DNA of 64,000 bases from CADCVQ01 sp038260305 (lineage in GTDB: Bacteria; Actinomycetota; Thermoleophilia; Solirubrobacterales; Solirubrobacteraceae). Positions 59,493 to 64,000 of this stretch are shown piece by piece. Under the pieces are notes generated by a model that saw nothing but the letters and a program-made list of their open reading frames with translations, ran no database searches and was not told the origin of the DNA. The stretch spans positions 1 through 64,000 of the forward strand of contig JBBSNY010000023.1 in assembly GCA_038260305.1 (NCBI GenBank). Direction: 5' to 3'. Position numbers and translations under genes: made by a program. Each line of letters starts with the position of its first letter. Within the stretch, counting starts at the first letter, position 1.

Positions 59493-60625
59493 CGTCGCCG
59501 GGAGATCGCCGCTTGCGGCGATCGGACGGCGAAACCCCAGTTCCCTCATCGAAGGCCGCCGTCCCGAAGATCCGCGCCCGCAAGGGCGGCGCGGCGATCG
59601 AGATGGACGACGTCGATCGCAAGCTGCTGAACCTCATGCAGGGCAGCTTCCCGCTCGAGCCCAAGCCCTACGCGGCGGTCGCGACGCTCGCCGGCATCAC
59701 CGAGGACGAGGTCCTCAAGCGCGTGCGGCACCTGCTCGACGAGCGCATCATCCGCCAGGTCACGCCGATCTACGACACGCGCGCGCTCGGCTACGGCTCG
59801 ATGCTCGTCGCCGCGAAGGTCGATGCCGAGCACCCGTGGCGGGCCGCGAAGATCATCAACTCGCACCCCGGCGTCAGCCACAACTACCTGCGCAACCACG
59901 AGTTCAACATGTGGTTCACGCTCGCCGTCGAGGGCGACTCCAAGCTCGGCTTGCAGGGCACGCTGGACCTCATGCAGGAGCTCACGGGCGCGACCTCGAT
60001 CCGCCAGCTCCCGACGCTGAAGCTGTTCAAGATCCGGATGGAGCTCGAGATGGACGGCGACACGAAGTCGCTGTCGACCGAGGGCGAGGCGCAGAAGCCG
60101 GTCGACCTCGAGGGCGTCGCCTACGACGAGCGCGACCGCGAGGTCATCCGCGCGACCCAGGGCGACCTGCCGGTCGTCCCGGAGCCCTACGTCGACGCCG
60201 CCGCCGAGCTTGGGATGACCGTCGCCGAGCTGCTCGAGCACCTCGCTGCGATGAAGGAGCGCGGGATCCTGCGCCGCGTCGCCGCGATCCTCTATCACCG
60301 CCGGGCCGGCTTCTCGGCGAACGGGATGGGCGTCTGGAAGGTGCCCGACGAGAAGATCTCCGAGTTCGGCCCACGGATGGCGTCCTTCCGCGGCATCTCG
60401 CACTGCTACCAGCGCCCGACCTACGAGGACTGGCCGTACTCCGTCTTCACGATGGCCCACGGGCGCTCCAAGGAGGAGTGCGACGCGATCCTCGACGCGA
60501 TCGCCGACGAGTTCGACATCTCAGAGCGCGCGACGCTGTACTCCTCGACGGAGTTCAAGAAGATCCGACTCCTGTACTTCACAGACGACTTCACCAACTG
60601 GGAACGGGAGCACGGCGCCGTCTAG
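59489..60625 (+). CDS. Fused AhbA-AhbB siroheme decarboxylase-like protein (Lrp/AsnC fold)
   Basis: 378 aa from GTG 59489, overlapping the hemB stop (GTGA); ATG 59603 (MDDVDRKLLNLMQG) is an alternative. Two tandem HTH+RAM-like units: residues about 40-200 with VSHNYLRNHEFNMWFTLAVEG and about 210-375 with ISHCYQRPTYEDWPYSVFTMAHG. Those signatures are those of AhbA/AhbB, which decarboxylate siroheme in the alternative haem route or haem d1 synthesis, and not of ordinary Lrp regulators. hemB and hemL on both sides support a tetrapyrrole role. A regulator of hem genes is the alternative. Confidence 0.82.
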   Translation: MTSPGDRRLRRSDGETPVPSSKAAVPKIRARKGGAAIEMDDVDRKLLNLMQGSFPLEPKPYAAVATLAGITEDEVLKRVRHLLDERIIRQVTPIYDTRALGYGSMLVAAKVDAEHPWRAAKIINSHPGVSHNYLRNHEFNMWFTLAVEGDSKLGLQGTLDLMQELTGATSIRQLPTLKLFKIRMELEMDGDTKSLSTEGEAQKPVDLEGVAYDERDREVIRATQGDLPVVPEPYVDAAAELGMTVAELLEHLAAMKERGILRRVAAILYHRRAGFSANGMGVWKVPDEKISEFGPRMASFRGISHCYQRPTYEDWPYSVFTMAHGRSKEECDAILDAIADEFDISERATLYSSTEFKKIRLLYFTDDFTNWEREHGAV

Positions 60626-60642
60626 CGGTGTCGCGCTCTCCG

Positions 60643-61941
60643 ATGACGGCTTCCCTCACCGACACGCGCTCGGCCGAGCACTACGCCCGGGCGGTCAACT
60701 ACCTGCCGGGCGGCGTGAACTCGCCCGTGCGCGCGATGCGCTCGATCGGCCGCGACCCGATCTTCGTCGACCGCGCCGAGGGCGCCGAGCTCATCGACGT
60801 CGACCACAACCGCTACGTCGACTGGGTCTGCTCGTGGGGCCCGCTGATCCACGGCCACGCGCACCCGCAGATCATCGCCGCGGTCGTCGAGGCGGCCGCG
60901 AAGGGCACGACGTTCGGTGCCCCGACGGCCGGCGAGGTCGACCTCGCCGAGGAGGTCAGCCGGCGCGTTGCAAGCGTCCAGATGCTGCGCATGACCTCGT
61001 CGGGCACCGAGGCCTCGATGAGCGCGATCCGCCTCGCGCGCGCCGTCACCGAGCGCACGAAGCTGCTGAAGTTCGCCGGCGCCTACCACGGCCACGTCGA
61101 CGGCCTGCTCGCGGAGGCGGGCAGCGGCCTGGCGACGCAGGGCATCCCGGCCTCGCCCGGGGTGCCGGCCGAGGTCGCGGCGAGCACGATCGTCGTGCCG
61201 TGGAACGATCCGGCCGCGCTCGACGCGGCGCTCGAGGCGCACGAGTTCGCGGCCATCATCGCCGAGCCGTACCCGGCGAACATGGGTCTCGTCCCGCCCG
61301 CCGAGGGCTTCCTCGAGCTCCTGCGCGAGCGCGCCGACTCGGGCGGGGCGCTGCTGATCTTCGACGAGGTCATCTCCGGCTTTCGAGTCAGCCCCGGCGG
61401 CGCTCAAGGCCTGACGGGGGTCCTTCCCGACCTCACGGTCATGGGCAAGGTCATCGGCGGCGGCCTGCCCGCCGCGGCCTACGGCGGCCCGCGCGAGCTC
61501 ATGCGACGGATCGCGCCGGCCGGCGACGTCTACCAGGCCGGCACGCTGTCGGGCAACCCGCTCGCGGTCGCGGCAGGGCTCACGACGCTCGCCCTCCTGC
61601 AGGGCGATCAGCCGTACCTCAAGCTCGCGGCGACGACCGCCGCGCTCGCCGAGGGCCTCGCCGGCGCGGCCGAGGCCGCCGGCTACGAGGACGTCCAGAT
61701 CTCGACGGCGACCGGCCTGCTGACGCTGTTCTTCTCGCGCGAGCCCGTGACCGACTACGCGGGCGCCCAGGCGTGCGACCTCGAGGCCTACGGGGCCTGG
61801 TGTCGCGGCCTGCTCGCGCGCGGCGTCTACGCGCCGGCGTCGCAGTTCGAGGCGTGGTTTCCGTCGCTCGCGCACACGCCCGCGCACATCGCTCGCACCG
61901 TCGCCGCCGCGACGGCGGCGTTCGGCGAGATCCGCTCGTGA
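60643..61941 (+). CDS. hemL: Glutamate-1-semialdehyde 2,1-aminomutase
   Basis: 432 aa from ATG 60643 (GTG 60628 in frame). PLP enzyme: LPGGVNSPVRA, SSGTEASMSAIRLAR, YHGHVDG, IIAEPYPANMGL, LLIFDEVISGFR and the PLP lysine in TVMGKVIGGGLPAAAYGG. Makes 5-aminolevulinate for hemB. The Asp in IFDEVI holds PLP. Follows the AhbAB-like gene by 17 nt. Confidence 0.95.
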   Translation: MTASLTDTRSAEHYARAVNYLPGGVNSPVRAMRSIGRDPIFVDRAEGAELIDVDHNRYVDWVCSWGPLIHGHAHPQIIAAVVEAAAKGTTFGAPTAGEVDLAEEVSRRVASVQMLRMTSSGTEASMSAIRLARAVTERTKLLKFAGAYHGHVDGLLAEAGSGLATQGIPASPGVPAEVAASTIVVPWNDPAALDAALEAHEFAAIIAEPYPANMGLVPPAEGFLELLRERADSGGALLIFDEVISGFRVSPGGAQGLTGVLPDLTVMGKVIGGGLPAAAYGGPRELMRRIAPAGDVYQAGTLSGNPLAVAAGLTTLALLQGDQPYLKLAATTAALAEGLAGAAEAAGYEDVQISTATGLLTLFFSREPVTDYAGAQACDLEAYGAWCRGLLARGVYAPASQFEAWFPSLAHTPAHIARTVAAATAAFGEIRS

Positions 61942-61954
61942 TCCGTCGCCGGCG

Positions 61955-62494
61955 ATGAGCGGCCCGTTGCAACGGCTGCGCGCCGCGGTGCGCGAGTCGG
62001 GCACGCCGCTTGCCTCCTCGCTGCCCGGCGACGACCGCGACGCGGACACGGCCGGAGGCGAGCCCGACCGTGCCGTCCTCGCGGCGGCCGGGGCCCGAGT
62101 CGCCGGCCACGCGCAGGACGTCGAGATCGCGGTCTCCGCCATCGACGAGGGCTACCGGCTGCATTATGGCCGCGCGCGCGTGCTGCGCATCGACGACGCC
62201 GACCTCGCGCTGCTCGCCGGCGACCGCCTCTACGCCCTCGGCCTGGCGCGGTTGGCAACGATCGGCGACATGATGGCGATCGCCGAGCTCGCGGACGTCA
62301 TCTCGCTGAGCGCCCAGGCCCACGCCGGCGACGACGGCGAGCTCGCCGAGGCCGCATGGCAGGCGGGCGTCGCCGCGATCGCCCGCGGCGCGAATCCGTG
62401 CGCGGCGGCCGCGAAGTCGGGCGCGCGGGCAGGCGACGCGGGCGCCGCAGCGGCGCTTCGCGACGCCGCGCGAGCGCCATCCCGACGGGCCTGA
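61955..62494 (+). CDS. Hypothetical helical protein downstream of hemL
   Basis: 179 aa from ATG 61955, 13 nt after hemL. Ala-rich and helical, with a central ADLALLAGDRLYALGLARLATIGDMMAIAELADVISLSAQAHAG stretch. It is distantly reminiscent of all-helical prenyl-synthase regulatory subunits, without catalytic DDxxD. No function is assigned; the position suggests a link to haem or menaquinol respiration. Confidence 0.55.
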   Translation: MSGPLQRLRAAVRESGTPLASSLPGDDRDADTAGGEPDRAVLAAAGARVAGHAQDVEIAVSAIDEGYRLHYGRARVLRIDDADLALLAGDRLYALGLARLATIGDMMAIAELADVISLSAQAHAGDDGELAEAAWQAGVAAIARGANPCAAAAKSGARAGDAGAAAALRDAARAPSRRA

Positions 62495-62548
62495 CGCGTG
62501 CCCGCTCACAGGACGGGACCGTCGAAGGCCCGCGGTCGGTAGATTCCC

Positions 62549-63226
62549 GTGCCCGTGCCAGACGAACGCAAGAAGAAGCCCAAGACGACCGCCGAGGCGA
62601 AGATCCCCGGAGCGTTCGAGGGCGAGACCGTCAGCCGCCGTCGCTTCATGACGGGGACGGCTCATACCGCGGGCGGCGTCGCGGCCGCGGCGTTCACGCT
62701 GCCCGCGCTCGGGATGGCCTTCGGACCGGTCTTCGAGAAGGAGAAGTACCGCTGGGAGGCTGTCGGCCCGACGGGCGACTTCCCGGACGACACGTACGTG
62801 CCGCGGACGATCACGATCTCGCCCGGCATCGGCGAGGTCGGCAAGGCGACGGTCTACATGCGCAAGTACAACACCGCGCTCGACCACGAGGTCAAGGACC
62901 AGTACAACGACTTCGTCGCGATCTCGCATCGCTGTATGCATCTCGGCTGCCCGGTGCGTTATGTGGAGGCTTCGCAGCGCTTCATCTGTCCCTGCCACGG
63001 CGGCACCTACGACATCGAGGGCAAGGTCGCCGGCGGCCCGCCGGTGCGGCCGCTCGATCGCTTCTACACGCGGGTGCGCAACGGTCTCGTCGAGGTCGGC
63101 CCGCGCTACAGCCTGAACGCCGAGCTGCGCCGCTTCTCACCGCGCGACCCGGGACAGGCGCTCGACGGCATCGGGCAGTACGTCTATCCCGCGCGACCCA
63201 CGACGCGCAAGATCCCAGGAACCTGA
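62549..63226 (+). CDS. qcrA: Rieske iron-sulfur protein (second bc complex)
   Basis: 225 aa from GTG 62549 (GTG 62555 possible). N-terminal twin-arginine-like SRRRFMTG followed by a single anchor (AAAFTLPALGMAFGPVF), then Rieske domain with CMHLGC and CPCHGGTYD 2Fe-2S ligands. This single-helix form differs from the three-helix QcrA at 20712-21710, so it belongs to another complex. Confidence 0.93.
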   Translation: MPVPDERKKKPKTTAEAKIPGAFEGETVSRRRFMTGTAHTAGGVAAAAFTLPALGMAFGPVFEKEKYRWEAVGPTGDFPDDTYVPRTITISPGIGEVGKATVYMRKYNTALDHEVKDQYNDFVAISHRCMHLGCPVRYVEASQRFICPCHGGTYDIEGKVAGGPPVRPLDRFYTRVRNGLVEVGPRYSLNAELRRFSPRDPGQALDGIGQYVYPARPTTRKIPGT

Positions 63227-63229
63227 TCG

Positions 63230-64000
63230 ATGGCCAAGCTTCCCTCCACCTCCGGGCTTCGCCCGAGCCGCAAGCGCGCCCCAGAGGACGACGCCGCCGT
63301 GACGGCGGCGCCCAAGCGCGGCAAGCTCGCCGAGACCGGCGTCTCGACGATCGACTGGCTCGACGAGCGCACCTCGCTGTCGGCCGGCGCCCGTTGGATG
63401 ATGTTCCGCAAGATCCCGAAGGGGACGAACTGGTTCTACACGCTCGGCTCGGCGACGCTGTTCGCGTTCCTGTCGCAGGCGGTCACCGGCGTCTTCCTGG
63501 CGATGTACTACGACCCCTCGCCGACGCGTGCCTACGAGTCGATCCGCTTCCTGACGAACGAGGTCTTCCTCGGCGAGTTCGTGCGCGGCATGCACAAGTG
63601 GGGCTCGTCGGTCATGGTCATCCTGATCTTCCTGCACATGGCCCGGACCTTCTTCTTCGGCGCCTACAAGTACCCCCGCGAACTGAACTGGGTCATCGGC
63701 GTCGTGCTCTTGGTCCTCACGATGATGATGTCCTTCACCGGATACCTGCTGCCGTTCGACCAGCGCTCCTACTGGGCGACGACGGTCGGCGTGGCGATCA
63801 ACGGCACCGGCCCGCTCGTCGGCCCGTACCTGTCGGACTTCCTGCGAGCGGGGCCCGAGTTCACCGCGACGACGCTGTCGCGCTTCTACTCGATCCACAT
63901 GCTGCTGCTGCCCGGCATCATCGCCGGCCTGATCGGCGCGCACCTGTATCTCGTCGCGCGTCTCGGCACGACGGCACCGCCGTGGATCCGCGCTGACACG
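63230..64000 (+). CDS. qcrB: Cytochrome b subunit of second bc complex, 3' end outside window
   Basis: 257 codons seen, ATG 63230, 3 nt after qcrA. Helices with haem ligand His pairs (GEFVRGMHKWGSSVMVILIFLHMARTFF; then SRFYSIHMLLLPGIIAGLIGAHLYLVAR) and quinone-site residues in LLPFDQRSYWATTVG. The N-terminus is long and hydrophilic. Gene continues past 64000. Confidence 0.94.
   Translation, partial: MAKLPSTSGLRPSRKRAPEDDAAVTAAPKRGKLAETGVSTIDWLDERTSLSAGARWMMFRKIPKGTNWFYTLGSATLFAFLSQAVTGVFLAMYYDPSPTRAYESIRFLTNEVFLGEFVRGMHKWGSSVMVILIFLHMARTFFFGAYKYPRELNWVIGVVLLVLTMMMSFTGYLLPFDQRSYWATTVGVAINGTGPLVGPYLSDFLRAGPEFTATTLSRFYSIHMLLLPGIIAGLIGAHLYLVARLGTTAPPWIRADT

Overview
The window is very GC-rich, densely coded DNA from an actinomycete-type bacterium. 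Signs of this are GTG/TTG starts, long runs of ATGA/GTGA-coupled genes, a QcrCAB plus cta menaquinol oxidase supercomplex, and diheme QcrC. The gene families (DUF4126, bifunctional nuclease, LysN-type aminotransferase beside ddl, GT87-like membrane glycosyltransferases, COG4705 membrane proteins) resemble those of Thermoleophilia/Solirubrobacterales. That placement is an inference; no rRNA is present to confirm it.

Layout. 0.1-3.2 kb: a shortened M23 peptidase gene, tRNA-Phe, a small stress-type protein, then a decayed stretch with a broken COG4705 membrane protein gene and a broken sensor kinase. 3.3-9.3 kb: secreted and envelope proteins (phosphoesterase lipoprotein, large membrane protein, beta-propeller, PHB-depolymerase-like esterase). 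9.5-16.5 kb: methyltransferase, GT2, a PMT-type glycosyltransferase with an extra C-terminal domain, a response regulator/kinase pair, and a second, 5'-truncated COG4705 gene followed by a strong hairpin. 16.7-19.3 kb: a duplicated-domain lipoprotein, a DedA protein and a catalase fragment. 19.3-27.4 kb: a minus-strand respiratory operon ctaC-ctaD-ctaE-(122 aa membrane protein)-qcrC-qcrA-qcrB preceded by a Crp-like regulator. 27.5-37.8 kb: CFA-type methyltransferase, VKOR, and a tightly coupled catabolic operon (GH15, TPP enzyme, enolase-superfamily dehydratase/racemase, FAD/Fe-S dehydrogenase). 37.9-43 kb: SDR, Ogt, Usp, Map, TetR and bifunctional nuclease genes.

43.0-45.4 kb is the most unusual part. 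A broken serine-recombinase fragment with inverted repeats borders a reverse transcriptase of the unknown-group/Abi-like kind. A coupled ORF overlaps its 3' end, built on 21-nt tandem repeats and followed by two perfect hairpins. It looks like a small acquired RT (possibly defence) cassette inserted between housekeeping genes.

45.6-58.5 kb: ddl and aminotransferase, DUF4126, a phosphodiesterase-type protein, a GtrA/GT membrane set, MazEF-like and VapBC toxin-antitoxin modules with palindromic operators, a YmdB-like phosphoesterase, an AI-2E-family transporter, a cupin and a catalase-related protein. 58.5-64 kb: a haem and respiration cluster: hemB, a fused AhbA-AhbB siroheme decarboxylase-like protein, hemL, an orphan, and a second Rieske/cytochrome b pair (the cytochrome b runs off the window end). 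The genome therefore carries two different cytochrome bc modules within about 45 kb.
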